Origin: Carposina sasakii
Taxonomy: Eukaryota; Arthropoda; Insecta; Lepidoptera; Carposinidae
Length of the DNA stretch: 64,000 nucleotides
Assembly (NCBI GenBank): GCA_014607495.2
Contig: CP053167.1
Span: 10,106,001 to 10,170,000, forward strand
Direction of reading: 5' to 3'
In this document: positions 24,105 to 34,921 of the stretch, one piece after another
How the letters are laid out: every line of letters begins with the position of its first letter
How positions within the stretch are numbered: position 1 is the stretch's first letter
The notes under the pieces: model-generated
Databases searched by the model: none
Told to the model about the DNA's origin: nothing
Seen by the model: the letters and a program-made list of their open reading frames with translations, nothing else
Position numbers and translations under genes: made by a program

Positions 24105-24677
24105 AATAAACTGACTTTTTTAAAAAAAATTTAATAGACTTCAAACTTTAACTAAAAAGCGATAAATAACGTAACTAATTTATCTACTTAATAGATATTA
24201 AATATCTCAAATTATTTAAATATTTACAACTTAATACTTAATACTTTAACAAAGTCATCTTTAAATATTTATAATTATCACTTATTTTTTGGAGTCGGTG
24301 CCAGCCTAGGTAACGTAGTGTTGATGGACGTGCGCAGCTGGCAAAGCCACACACACGGCAAAATACAATACGGTGTAGTAGGCAGCGGTAATGCAATTTC
24401 CTATTCTTGGTTTTACTATTTAGTGTGGGTCAGTTTTCTTAATTACATTGATTTGTTTGGCTGGCACCGACTCCAAAAAATATGTGATAATTATAAATAT
24501 TTAAATATTTAAATAGTTAAAGATGACTTTGTTAAAGTATTAGGTATTAAGTTGTAAATATTTAAATAATTTGAGATATTTAATATCTATTAAGTAGATA
24601 AATTAGTTACGTTATTTATCGCTTTTTAGTTAAAGTTTGAAGTCGGTTAATTTTTTTAAAAAAAAGTCAGTTTATTT
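24105..24677. mobile_element. Foldback element with about 200-bp inverted arms
   Basis: The left arm runs from AATAAACTGAC to GGAGTCGGTGCCAGCC (about 24105-24306). The right arm (about 24460-24677) is its reverse complement with few differences. About 150 bp of unrelated sequence lies between. The 64-residue frame inside is not supported as a gene. Confidence 0.8.
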
Positions 24678-24731
24678 CTCGATTTTTAGTTGTGTTAATG
24701 CGTTGTGGACATAAATAGATGCTAGTTTATA

Positions 24732-25113
24732 CAGGCTGATTTTTGGTCGTCAACGTTCCCGAAAACTACGTAATCTCCTCATCATCACGATCATTTTTCT
24801 CCTTGGAAGCATACCTGGGAAGTGTCTGGTTTCCAAAATATTAGGGTCCAAAGTTGAGTAAATAGACTGCGTTTTTCTGCATGAATGCACATAGACGCGC
24901 GTAGCAAGATTTTTCACGAGAAATAATTAATATCTGTCTATAAAAAACTAACATAAAGACTGGACACTATATATTTCGCCGATCAAGTACCTAAAAAAAA
25001 ATTGTTTCAAAAAAATTTACATCGTTTCTCAGCATTTTTTTTGCATAAACTTACTTTATTTGATGTATAGAGTACGTACCCTTAGTTAAGGGTGGCAACG
25101 AAAAAACACCATG
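24732..25113. mobile_element. MITE family A, full length
   Basis: TA, CAGGCTGATTTTTGGTCGTC, to AACGAAAAAACACCATG, TA. It lies directly between the foldback element ending near 24677 and the 129-bp minisatellite. Confidence 0.82.
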
Positions 25114-25162
25114 TATACCTAAGGTTTTCATCGTTACCATCTCAGGAGTAGTATCTACCCGT

Positions 25163-26060
25163 ATAAGTATCACGTTAGCCCTACATATACAGTTTCCATC
25201 GACCAATTGCAGTACTGTCCCCTAACTCCTAACCGTTAAGGAGTTCTGTAGCTTGACCATCAGCACAGCAGCATCAGATGTTGATTCAAGTATACCTCAC
25301 AAGCAACAAGTTAGCCCTACATACTACTATATAGTTTCCATCGACCAATTGCAGTACTGTCTCCCAACTCCTAACCGTTAAGGAGTTCTGTAGCTTCATC
25401 GTCAGAACAGCAGCATCAGATGTTGATTCAAGTAACACGTTAGCCCTACATACTACTAAATAGTTTCCATCGACCAATTGCTGTACTGTCTCCCAACTCC
25501 TAACCGTTAAGGAGTTCTGTAGCTTCATCATCAGCACAGCAGCATCAGATGTTGATTCAAGTAACACGTTTGCCCTACATACTAATAAATAGTTTCCATC
25601 GACCAATTGCAGTACTGTGGAGTTCTGTAGCTTCATCATCAGTACAGCAGCATCAGATGTTGATTCAAGTAACACGTTAGCCCTACATACTACTAAATAG
25701 TTTCCATCGACCAATTGCTGTACTGTCTCCCAACTCCTAACCGTTAAGGAGTTCTGTAGCTTTATCATCAGCACAGCAGCATCAGATGTTGATTCGAGTA
25801 ACACGTCAGGCCTACACACTACTAAATAGTTTTCATCGACCAATTGCTGTACTGTCTCCCAACTTCTAACCGTTAAGGAGTTCTGTAGCTTCATCATCAG
25901 CACAGCAGCATCAGATGTTGATTCAAGTAACACGTTAGCCCTACATACTACTAAATAGTTTCCATCGACCAATTGCAGTACTGTATCCAAACTCCTAACC
26001 GTTAAGGAGTTCTGTAGCTTCATCATCAGCACAGCAGCATTAGATGTTGACGCCCTGAAG
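25163..26060 (-). repeat. Minisatellite with 129-bp unit, about seven copies
   Basis: The landmark GTTAGCCCTACATA or a variant occurs at 25174, 25310, 25439, 25568, 25676, 25805 and 25934. Spacings are 136, 129, 129, 108, 129 and 129. All but the first are multiples of three, so the minus strand stays open for 263 codons (26077-25286) as a 43-residue repeat with core WETVQQLVDGNYLVVCR. No recognised domain, and probably not a real protein. Confidence 0.85.
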
Positions 26061-26084
26061 CACATACCTGAGTACAATTTTCGG

Positions 26085-26300
26085 TGGTTGCCCTTGATTT
26101 CTCCTGGATCCCATCATCAGATCCTGACCTGGTGAAAATGGGACCACCTCAGAAGTGAACTCTATCCAACAAAAAAAAAATTTTTGAAATCTGTCTATAA
26201 TTGACGGAAATATCGGTGAACATAAATAAAAAAAAAAATATTATACATACAGATGAATTGAGAACCTCCTCCTTTTTTTGAAGTCGGTTAAAAAGGTAAA
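26085..26300 (-). mobile_element. Common lepidopteran repeat tail
   Basis: GATCCCATCATCAGATCCTG, GGTGAACATAAAT and GAATTGAGAACCTCCTCC then GAAGTCGGTTAAAA, a sequence I recognise as very abundant in moth and butterfly genomes. The minisatellite directly adjoins it and may be an internal expansion of the same element. Confidence 0.6.
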
Positions 26301-26406
26301 CCTGTCTAAAATTAAAATTATTAGTTGAAAAATCGCAAGTAATAATGTGAAACCCTCTTTTCAATTAAAAAAAAAACATCTCAGACCGTGGTCATTCGAG
26401 TTTGTA

Positions 26407-26540
26407 GATATAAAATTTGTGAACAATTGTAGTTAAATACAAAATATATTATTATTTCTAAAAACAATAGAATAAAATTTGTGAACAATTTTATTGTACT
26501 TAAATACAAAATATATTATTATTTCTAAAAACAATAGAGC
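26407..26540. repeat. Tandem duplication, about 67-70 bp unit
   Basis: AAAATTTGTGAACAATT then TTAAATACAAAATATATTAT and TTCTAAAAACAATAGA occur twice in a row. The second copy has a few extra bases after the first phrase. Confidence 0.75.
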
Positions 26541-27715
26541 AAGGGTGTTAGAATACATTAATTATAATATTAATGTTTATTTATTATTTCCAATACATCG
26601 GCTTTCCTTTTGGCAAACATAAAGGGTCAGGGGTTTAACAAAAACAAATCAGACCGTCATTAGGTGGGGTTAGTGATGTTCTAATATCGATAATGTTGGT
26701 AGAAAGCATTTAAATACCTATATTTTCCTTATCTTGGATCCAAAGTGGAAGGATTTTGTATTGAGGGAAAATTTTATTGGTTTTAATTTCAATCCGGGAA
26801 GTAAGTACTTATCTACTACTTTCTTTTTCTGCATGAAATCCTAATAAATGATTAATACTAGAAAAACGCCGAATAATTTATTCTAAATCCTATTAAATTA
26901 TTTTATGGCAAAATATTTAAATATTCTTTTATTGGAGTCCCTCTTTCTAAAACAATATCATCGTAAAGTTCATATCGAAATGGACGCTATGCAAACCAAG
27001 AGCCTCACTATGCGGCTTGGCAACAACACACTCGAGTTAGATTACATCGATGTCGATAATACAAATTGATCACACATCACTAGCTGGCTCAAATTTGGTA
27101 TGAAACATGCATGAAGCCGGTTAATATTTAGTTTGGCTTAACATTAACTTTGCGGACGTTAATTTTCAACGAATCAAGCATTGTTTTTGTCCATAAAAGC
27201 TTTGTATTTAGTAGTTTGATAACAAAAATGTTAACAAACATATTCATAGTTCAAAAGACACCTATAATATGTACATAAAATGCTTTGTCTAATGTCTAAC
27301 GGATCAACGTACAACCTAAAGCGTAGATCTTAAAGACCTGAAAATTGGTGTGGCATAGGCATCCAGTAAGAAAAGATTGTTTCAAAATTCTTACGGAAAC
27401 GGTAAAATCCCAAAATTCTAAATTTAATGCAAATGAAATCGTAGGCGTCCTTTTAGTATTGCATATTTTACTTCCTACAATTTCTCTTTTCACATCAGGA
27501 TTTAAAAGACTATTTGGCTGCAGGGGGAGTCGCGAGAAAAAGCGGTAAAAAGCTGCAAGATAAATAAAAAATTGCCTTAATAAGCTCTGACCCCAATTTC
27601 ATTTGGGGGCGAGGAGGAAATAATTTTAAGAGTATATAAATATCTCAACGGAAAATCACTTTCTTTTCCTCGTAGGTTATATTAGTCATAGAAAGAAATA
27701 AAAAGCTTTGCAAGT
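26541..27715. other. Noncoding, nothing recognised
   Basis: AT-rich. Overlapping 65- and 67-residue frames on opposite strands at 27296-27548 are mutual shadows without domain content. Confidence 0.35.
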
Positions 27716-27943
27716 AAGTTTATGCCAAAAAACTTGCTGGGAAACCATTTGAATTTTTTTGTAATTTTTTTTTATTGTCTTAATCGCGCGAAATGTATGT
27801 TGTCCATTGTTTGTGTTAGTTCTTTTATGGGCAGTTTTTTCGGCGAAAAATGATTGTTATACGCCTCTACGTGCATTTATTCATAGTGATGAGCAGACTC
27901 CGTAGCATTCGGAAACGTTGACGACCAAAAAATACCCTGGCGG
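27716..27943. mobile_element. MITE family A, inverted and internally deleted
   Basis: Begins in the element at GTTTATGCCAAAAAACTTGC and ends GTTGACGACCAAAAAATACC, which is the family-A end reversed. The outer CGAAAAAACACC arm is missing. Confidence 0.6.
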
Positions 27944-28077
27944 TAGCGTAGTTTTGCGTGTGTATGGCCCGCATATATCACGGTACCGCTGTCCATGGAA
28001 AACATAGCTTAAATCCTGAAAGCTGTACGCCGATCTTATATTATTTTTCAACATTTTGCATTGTGGATGTTTATAGA

Positions 28078-28170
28078 GTAAGAAGAAGACCTAAGAAGTG
28101 TTGCATTGACTGTCTGAGAGAGGATATGCGTGTGCTGGGAGTAACTAATTAGATGGCGGATAATAGGGAT
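28078..28170 (+). mobile_element. LINE fragment, family U, coding-sense C-terminal remnant
   Basis: Translates to RRRPKKCCIDCLREDMRVLG, the pattern seen at the C-terminus of several non-LTR retrotransposon reverse transcriptases. Only the last part is present, and it ends at a TAG. Confidence 0.55.
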
Positions 28171-28185
28171 GACATACATACATAT

Positions 28186-28440
28186 ATAATCACGCCTTTA
28201 TCTCTTACGGGGTAGGCAGAGCACCAAGGGCCGATAGAACCACATGCTGCCACTTCTGACCAATTTTGAGACTATAGTTGAGATGTACAAGTTTGGTTAG
28301 TAGGGAAAGGTGGTCAGCCCATCGCCTACAAAACTCCAAGACCCTCTTGTCCCTCTACTGACTTGTACAGTATGCCCGGAAGGAGAAGCAGCTGTAGTAT
28401 TATACGTTTTTTTCACTCCCAGAGTAGCATAGAAGAAATA
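28186..28440. mobile_element. Short interspersed repeat, family W, longest copy
   Basis: ATAATCACGCCTTTATCTCT, GGCCGATAGAACCACATGC, CCCTCTACTGACTTGTACAG to TCCCAGAGTAGCATAGAAG. Orientation unknown. Confidence 0.55.
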
Positions 28441-28479
28441 GGGATGAACGGAAGAAAAATACATATGTGAGGAATTTTA

Positions 28480-28803
28480 TAATATATAATATCTTGACTA
28501 AGATAAATTTATAAAAACACTTCTCCATTAATATAATCCGTTAGGATATGGTTGATCGTTTCATCTTTAAACATTGTGCTGAGGGATTCAGCTTTGTTTG
28601 CCGAGATTTGGCTAGTGTATAGCTATCGGGATGAAAAATAACGTTGCCAATATGTAATTTAGAAAAGAGATGGTAAAATTCGTCATCCGAGTAATTGACC
28701 CGGTGGCTCAGTGGTGAGAGCGCTGACACGCGGAATGCAGAGGTCGTGGGTTCGATTCCCACCCGGGTGAGGAATTTTTTCCATTTCTTTATTAATAATT
28801 TTA
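28480..28803 (+). mobile_element. tRNA-related repeat, family T, first unit of a tandem pair
   Basis: A 324-bp unit containing a tRNA-like core at 28697-28770 (GACCCGGTGGCTCAGTGG to GGTTCGATTCCCACC, B box present). About 210 bp before the core and 30 bp after it are conserved in every copy. The core does not fold into a convincing anticodon arm, so I do not call a tRNA gene. Confidence 0.75.
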
Positions 28804-29130
28804 TAATATATAATATCTTGACTAAGATAAATTTATAAAAACACTTCTCCATTAATATAATCCGTTAGGATATGGTTGATCGTTTCATCTTTAAACATTG
28901 TGCTGAGGGATTCAGCTTTGTTTGCCGAGATTTGGCTAGTGTATAGCTATCGGGATGAAAAATAACGTTGCCAATATGTAATTTAGAAAAGAGATGGTAA
29001 AATTCGTCATCCGAGTAATTGACCCGGTGGCTCAGTGGTGAGAGCGCTGACACGCGGAATGCAGAGGTCGTGGGTTCGATTCCCACCCGGGTGAGGAATT
29101 TTTTCCATTTCTTTATTAATAATTTTATAA
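28804..29130 (+). mobile_element. tRNA-related repeat, family T, second unit of a tandem pair
   Basis: Appears identical to the preceding unit at an offset of 324 bp, with its tRNA-like core at 29021-29094. It ends TTTATTAATAATTTTATAAA before unrelated sequence. Confidence 0.75.
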
Positions 29131-29210
29131 AATACATATTACGCCGACCTCAAGTAGAAGTGGAACAGGGCAGGAAAAAGATTTTGAATTGAAGAAAAAT
29201 AAACAATACA

Positions 29211-29363
29211 TTATAATCCCGCCTGTTTTCTGGAGGAGTAGGCAGAGATCACGGATCTCCACTTGCTACGATCCTGACACACCTCTTTCGCTTCATCTAC
29301 TTTCATGATATTCTTCATGCACGTTCGTCGGTTTTGGCTACTCTTGACCTAATCTTTCTCTAG
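29211..29363 (-). mobile_element. LINE 3' end, family V
   Basis: Near copy of 18469-18622, with CCTGTTTTCTGGAGGAGTAG replacing the usual ending. Confidence 0.62.
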
Positions 29364-29365
29364 AA

Positions 29366-29989
29366 GTTCTCCAATTTGGTTGATGAAAATTCTAATAAAC
29401 AACCATGCAAAAATAATAGCTGCATAGAGATAACTCTATGCTTCTATATTGCTTCAAGACATACGAGTATGCCTAAAGATCCTGAACTCTAAAAACATCT
29501 GGAACTTTATTAAGTCAAATTCCGAAACGAAGTAGCACAAGTACTTTACACAGTAATGTTTGCTGTAAAGTTCGTTTCACAGAAGTTCCCGTGGAAAATG
29601 TCGAAACTAAACATCTTTGCATGCAGTAACATGGATAATGTAGCCATACATATACCAACTAGCGCCATCGTGCAAAGGAACTTTTTGGTGAAACGTTATG
29701 CGAGTATACTACACACGCATCAAAAGCGCGAAGGTTTCTGCCTAAATAAACATAATTCTTGGCCCCAAGGCTATAGTTTGTCGGCAGGGAGAATATTTTC
29801 TTGGAGGTCACGGGAAAGGTCTTTTCAGTAGTCTCTGCAACCCTCTCAAAGAATTTTCCCATCTCGTAAAGTAAATATTTAACGGTGATACCATTTATAA
29901 CTAATATAGAAAACACCAAGCAGTTTATATTTCACAGAAATATTATTTTTATGATTAAAATTATATCTGGTTATTATTACATGCATATA
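29366..29989. other. Noncoding between LINE V and MITE B
   Basis: Frames of 91 and 86 residues on opposite strands overlap, and neither has recognisable content. Confidence 0.3.
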
Positions 29990-30279
29990 CAGGGTGGAAG
30001 TGACAGCCAGGCAAATATTGATATGGCGACTTCAGACCATGATTCGGGAAAACACTGAAATTTTTTGCATTTTTGATCGTTTAATTAGGCCTTAGATAAG
30101 GACTTACAGGGCCATTCTACTTTTCGATGCCTAAAAGTTGGTCTCTTTTAAAATTCATTTCGCCATACACACATTTATTTAAATTTTTTGTAAATTACTC
30201 CATTTTATTACTTAAGATTAGTTGAACAATGCATAAAATATTGTGTTTTTAACTTGATTATAGAAATTATTGTAACATT

Positions 30280-30935
30280 TAAGGTAACTCCGTTGTACTT
30301 TTCGGTAACTCAGTCGTTTTTCATATAAATTATACCTGTCCCAGTATGATGTCAGAATTGGCAACATCATTTATTCAAAAAAACTCCCAAGAAGACATAA
30401 TATTGAATGGCTTTATATAACTCTCATTTATAATAAGTTTATAGTTCAGTAATGCCCACATCCACTTTCGTATTACAAGAATTTAAAAAAAAATATCCAA
30501 GTCGCGTCGCCTCCATCGAGCAAAATGATCAGTACCTACCGTTACCATAGGAAATAACGCTTTAAAACAAAGGTAGTAGAAACCGGTTTACACTGGACGG
30601 TTCGTTATAAAGTAATTCAAAAGTGTCACGTGGCGCATGCGCGGGGAGAGTGCGCAGTGTCCGAACCAGTCGGCCGCCAGATCTAGTCAGGTGTGCGTGT
30701 GTTTATTCGGCGTCTGCTGAGTTACCAATTGGCGAATGTGATTATTACAATTTATTTACGTTTTCATTTAAATAGATATTTATAAATGTGTCCGTATTCC
30801 AAAGGTCATACTATTTTAAAGTATTAAGTTATGGTTTCTCGCCAGTAATTGAAATAGTCTTAAATTTACTCCTGTGTTACCACTACACCGCGTTTCTACT
30901 AAATAGTAACGCAGCTGTTACCTTGGTAACGCGGT
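30280..30935 (+). repeat. Left subterminal GTAAC-type motif cluster of the 4.5-kb transposon
   Basis: GGTAACTC occurs at 30283 and 30304, AGTAACGCAG at 30904 and GGTAACGCGG at 30924, with reverse-orientation GTTACC copies near 30720, 30873 and 30917. Repeated short motifs near transposon ends often serve as transposase binding sites. That role is inferred here. Confidence 0.5.
30590..30735 (+). promoter_or_regulatory. GC-rich patch upstream of the transposase gene, candidate promoter
   Basis: A locally GC- and CpG-rich stretch (GGCGCATGCGCGGGGAGAG and following) within AT-rich flanks, about 400 bp before the transposase frame. No firm TATA or initiator is assigned. It is called only from composition and position. 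Confidence 0.25.
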
Positions 30936-31155
30936 AATCATTTAAAAGGGTTTTTTGTAAATAAAACGAAACACTTATAACATTTTGCAGTTTTTTACTA
31001 CACTTAGAAAAAAAGCTTAATATCAAAAAAATCTTAACAAGAAGCAAATGAATTAATGTTTTATTTATGAATGTCCTAGCATTTTTATTATGCGTAAGTT
31101 CAGGTACATATTTAATAGGTATGGTGTATCTTTATCTAGGTATTTCTCTTACAAG

Positions 31156-33722
31156 ATGGCGTTAACACCAGCTGAGAAACAACGCTGTTATCGACAAAGA
31201 TTAAAGCTGGACCCTGAAAAATTTGCAGAAGCTAAAAGAAAACATCGGGAAAGGTACCATGCCAGCAAGAAGTTAGTCAAAGATATGACAGAGAGGTAAC
31301 ATAGATCCGCCAAACGCAAATGGAAAACTGCTAATAAGAAGCGTAGAGAAAGCCAACGAGCTGCTCGTCATATTCTCGAAAATGTTTTAACTCCATCTTC
31401 AAGTCCACATTCAGGAACTCCTATTTCCCCTGCATCCAGAGGCCGAAATCAAATAAGACGCAATAGGTCTAATTTGTATAGGACAAACGCGAAATTGCAA
31501 GAAGAACTAGATCAACTTAAGAAAAAATGTAATAAATATAAGAAAAGATACCAAAGAATAAAGAAGAAGCCGAATAGACAAGATAAGGAGAACGAAGATA
31601 AAAGCAATAAATATAATATATTAACTAATGCTATCAAAGAACATTACAATAAAATGAAAAATATGAAGGCTAAAAAAGTTGTACAACAGATTTTTCAAGC
31701 ACAAAGTATTCTTGCTTCTAGAATGAAAATTGCAATCGTTCGGGAGTCGTTGGGTATTGATCAAATTAAGATAAAGCAGACTGCTCCAAAACTACCCATC
31801 TTAAGAGAGACAATAAAATGCTTCTTTGATCGTGACGATGTGTCTAGAGCCACAGCTGGTAAACGAGAGACTGTAACTTACAAACGTATTAAAAAGCAGA
31901 AGAGATTCTTGCTTGATTCGATGAAAAACTTATATCGAACATTTAAAATGGAAAATCCTAAGATTACATGCTCATACTCCTATTTTGCCAAACATAGACC
32001 ATTCTATGTAAAGACGCCTTCTGTTGATGGTAGAGATACTTGCCTGTGCAAAACACATGCTAACGCCCAATATCTTATCAATGCACTTTTTAAACATAAG
32101 GTTATTTCAACATCTAATATTAATAACTTTATTGAACGCATGGTATGTTCTATAGATAGCCGCGAATGCATGACCGCTAATTGTAACAACTGTTTTAATA
32201 AAGAACTGCCTTATAAAATTCCAAGTGAGCTTCTCACTATTAAATGGTCTCAATGGATCAGAAAGTCTGAAATTATTGTCAAGTCGGGTAAAAGAGTCAA
32301 GATAATTAAAACAGTTAAAGAAGTGGTAGAAGAAACTCTTGAAAAAACGATGCAAACCTTTAAAAAAACTATGGTAACATTGAAAAAACATATTTATATC
32401 ATGAAAGCACAATTCAGAAACTACAGAGCCGCGATAGATGAAATGAAGAATGACGAAGTTGTGTTGCACATCGACTTTAGCGAGAACTACAGCTGCAAAA
32501 TTACGAAGAAGTCCAGTCTCACCACTTTGGCGGATCCCGTAAACAAGTAACCTTGCACACAGGAGTAAAAAAATAGGATGTCAAACCAACCACACTATCA
32601 TTTTGTAGCGTGTCGGGTAACAACTTGCACAATCCTGTATCAATATGGGCCCATACGAGTATGCATCCCATTATCCAAGAATTAAAAACTAACTACCCAC
32701 ATGTTAGAAATATTCACTTCTTCTCTGATGGACCTGCCACACAATATAGACAAAACCTTAATTTCTACTTTATTTGTACAAAAATCTTCAAAGAATACCA
32801 ATTCAATCGCGTCACGTGGAACTTTTTTGAAGCTGGCCATGGTAAAGGAGCTGCTGATGGAGTAGGTGGATTCCTGAAACGTACCGCCGATAAGAAAGTT
32901 GCTACTGGAACGGATATTTCTGATGCAGAAACCTTTTTTGTAACCCTGAAAGATTCAAGCAAAATTTGTCTATACTTTATTAAAGACGAAGATATTGAAA
33001 AGGTACAACAGACGGTCCCCAAAAATATTATTCCGCTACAGGGAACTATGCAAGTACACCAGATATTTACAGATTCTCCTAGTAAACTTCATTACAGAGA
33101 ACTGAGTTGCTTTTGTCAAAGAGGTTTTTGTGCTTGTCTTAATCCAAAAGAATACCAACCTATTTTATGTGCTGACGAGAATCTTGACGATAAGATGAGT
33201 GAAAATGTTGTGTTGAGTAATATTGCAGATATAATATCCAAACCACGTAAAACTTATTACGACTATGTTTATTCTTCATCTTCTAGTGATGATGAGCCAC
33301 TTTCGAACTTGAAGAAAACTCCACTTTCTGACGTAGTTTCGAACCTGCCCTCAGCATCCAACATAGAAAATGTACCCTCAACATCGAACGGTCAAGAACA
33401 GCAACTCATTCAGAAAGAAAATGTTCATCCATCAAAAATATACAATGGTGTCTATGTAACTGTTAAATTTACTTCAGAGAAAAATCACGAATACATGTAT
33501 CTGGGAATTGCTCGAAGTGAAGTAGATGAAGAAGGAGATGTGAAGATAATGTTTTATAGAAATGTTGATTCAACGTGTAAGAAGTTTAAAAGTGTAGAGA
33601 CGGATGTTTCGTTCGTGCCATACGAAAATATTGTAGAAATTGTTTCTAATCCTCGCATAGTTACTAAAGGCAAACGCGTTTTTTATTGCTTTGACCAACC
33701 CCTAAATATATTTGAGAAATAA
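31156..33722 (+). pseudogene. Transposase-like gene of the 30.1-34.6 kb element, disrupted by two stops and a frameshift
   Basis: Reading starts at ATG 31156 (MALTPAEKQR), though an in-frame ATG at 31090 is possible. A TAA at 31297-31299 interrupts an otherwise continuous frame. It resumes through a basic, Ser/Pro-rich linker into a Lys-rich coiled coil, a central region, a Cys/His motif (DTCLCKTH) with later C..C..C clusters, and the first acidic motif HIDFSENY (D at 32473). A single-base loss near 32497-32503 then shifts the frame. The conserved text continues in the next frame (EEVQSHHFGGSRKQ) and meets a TAG at 32574-32576. After this come SDGPATQY (D at 32727) and FFEAGHGKG (E at 32829), a Cys-rich ELSCFCQRGFCAC stretch, an acidic Ser-rich linker and a C-terminal beta-rich domain ending at 33722. 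The D..D..E layout suggests an RNase H-fold transposase. The product would act on the element's ends. Confidence 0.82.
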
Positions 33723-34009
33723 TTCATTCTATATTCTAATTTCATTATCAAAATTATTAAGCATTTAATTTAGTTCACTTTTAAACATATACTTAAATAC
33801 TATAATATTGTCATGTCAATGAATAGTATCTAATTCTAGTGACTAGTTGCATTGAACTAGGTTTTCTTTACGAGATAATAATATTTCTTAAAAATATTCT
33901 GATTGTTATTTACTTGTTTAAGTGGTTTACATACTTTTTTTTTATAATTAAGAGATTTATCCAAAAAGTATGATAATGTAACTTCAAAAAAGAACATAAT
34001 TGTGATACA

Positions 34010-34395
34010 AAGACTGTGTTACTAATGTTACAACTGCGTTACTTTCTTGTCCCCTAAATAAGATTAATGTTTTGTTAAATATCTCTCCTGTTTTTGACAA
34101 AATGTATATATTTCTTGTTCGAATCTGTAAACATAGAAAGAAGTTACACTTTTCTATTAGTATCCAGTTAATATGACTGTTTTCTTGCGTAATATTTAAA
34201 ATATTATTGGTTAAAAAGTTAATTAAGGTAACGCAAAGACTGATTTTTTAAGAAAAAAAATATATATTATGTAATTTTTCTTTATTTGACTTACGAAGGT
34301 ACTAATTAAGAATCAGTAAGATATTAAATACGGTAATTGATCTCGTTTTGACATTCCTATAAATAAATAATAACGTCCAAATACTCAGTAACGCA
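34010..34395 (+). repeat. Right subterminal GTAAC-type motif cluster of the 4.5-kb transposon
   Basis: CTGCGTTACT at 34034, GGTAACGCAAAG at 34228 and AGTAACGCAATG at 34387, plus weaker GTTAC copies near 34018-34030. They match the motif cluster on the left side of the element. Confidence 0.5.
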
Positions 34396-34921
34396 ATGGT
34401 TTTATTTTTCTTCTTTCTTTCCTTTAAACGTTAATTTAACAAAAATACAGAACAAAACATCGCTGCAAGCTTGCGGACATGTTAAGATATTATATTCCCT
34501 TTGTATACAATCACTCAAATAACTAAAATTTTCCGACAAGTTGATTTTGTATTTGCAGGAAAAAAATTGTTTTGTCAGAATAGTTCTAATGTTTTAGGCA
34601 TCGAAAAGTAGAATGGCCCTACAAATAAAATCTTAACCAAAAATTACTTTAAAAAAAGTTGTCCTCAAAAAAGTTCAAATAACTGATCAACCCTGATGGA
34701 GAGTCACAATTGATACAAAAACAGCAATGTGTCACACAATAGCCAATAAGCTCATTTTATTAGTCACAAGTCGCCAAATACAACTAGCGTGGAGAGCAAA
34801 GATTACTGATAATCAAATAAAAAAATACATTTCCTGCGAGTAATAATACTGTCGTAGAACTCAACACAATGGTTGTTGTTCAGCATTTCAGTATTTGCCT
34901 GGCTGTCACTCACACCCTATA

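Larger units (their letters stand above)
30109..34619 (+). mobile_element. 4.5-kb DNA transposon with 28-bp TIRs and TACA target duplication (Sola-like, inferred)
   Basis: The first 28 bp (30109-30136, starting GGGCCATTCTAC) and the last 28 bp (34592-34619) are perfect inverted copies. TACA flanks both ends (30105-30108 and 34620-34623), giving a 4-bp target duplication. The element interrupts an older MITE of family B, whose two halves are recognisable on each side. Inside is a transposase-like gene (31156-33722, broken) with about 1 kb of AT-rich sequence before it and 0.9 kb after it. Both flanks carry repeated GTAAC(G/T)C motifs. A 4-bp duplication together with HIDFSENY, SDGPATQY and GHGKG motifs fits what I recall of Sola-type elements, but the superfamily is an inference. 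Identical TIRs suggest a fairly recent arrival, yet the gene is already disabled. Confidence 0.88.
29990..34919. mobile_element. MITE family B copy split by the 4.5-kb transposon
   Basis: The left part starts CAGGGTGGAAGTGACAGCC after a TA, and the right part ends GGCTGTCACTCACACCCTA before a TA. The right half matches, inverted, the left part of the copy at 20871. Without the insertion the MITE would be about 415 bp. Confidence 0.8.

Noticed and set aside
25163..26060. CRISPR-like array
   Set aside because: Units are 129 bp and near identical throughout, without short direct repeats and variable spacers, and the genome is that of an insect.
28697..28770. Functional tRNA gene
   Set aside because: A D-arm-like stretch and a T arm with B box are present, but the anticodon stem does not pair convincingly, the acceptor stem has a mismatch, and the sequence is embedded in a dispersed repeat.
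28541..29137. Two similar proteins of 103 and 90 residues on the minus strand
   Set aside because: They are the reverse reading of the family T repeats (the RVGIEPTTSAF-type peptide is a familiar false call).
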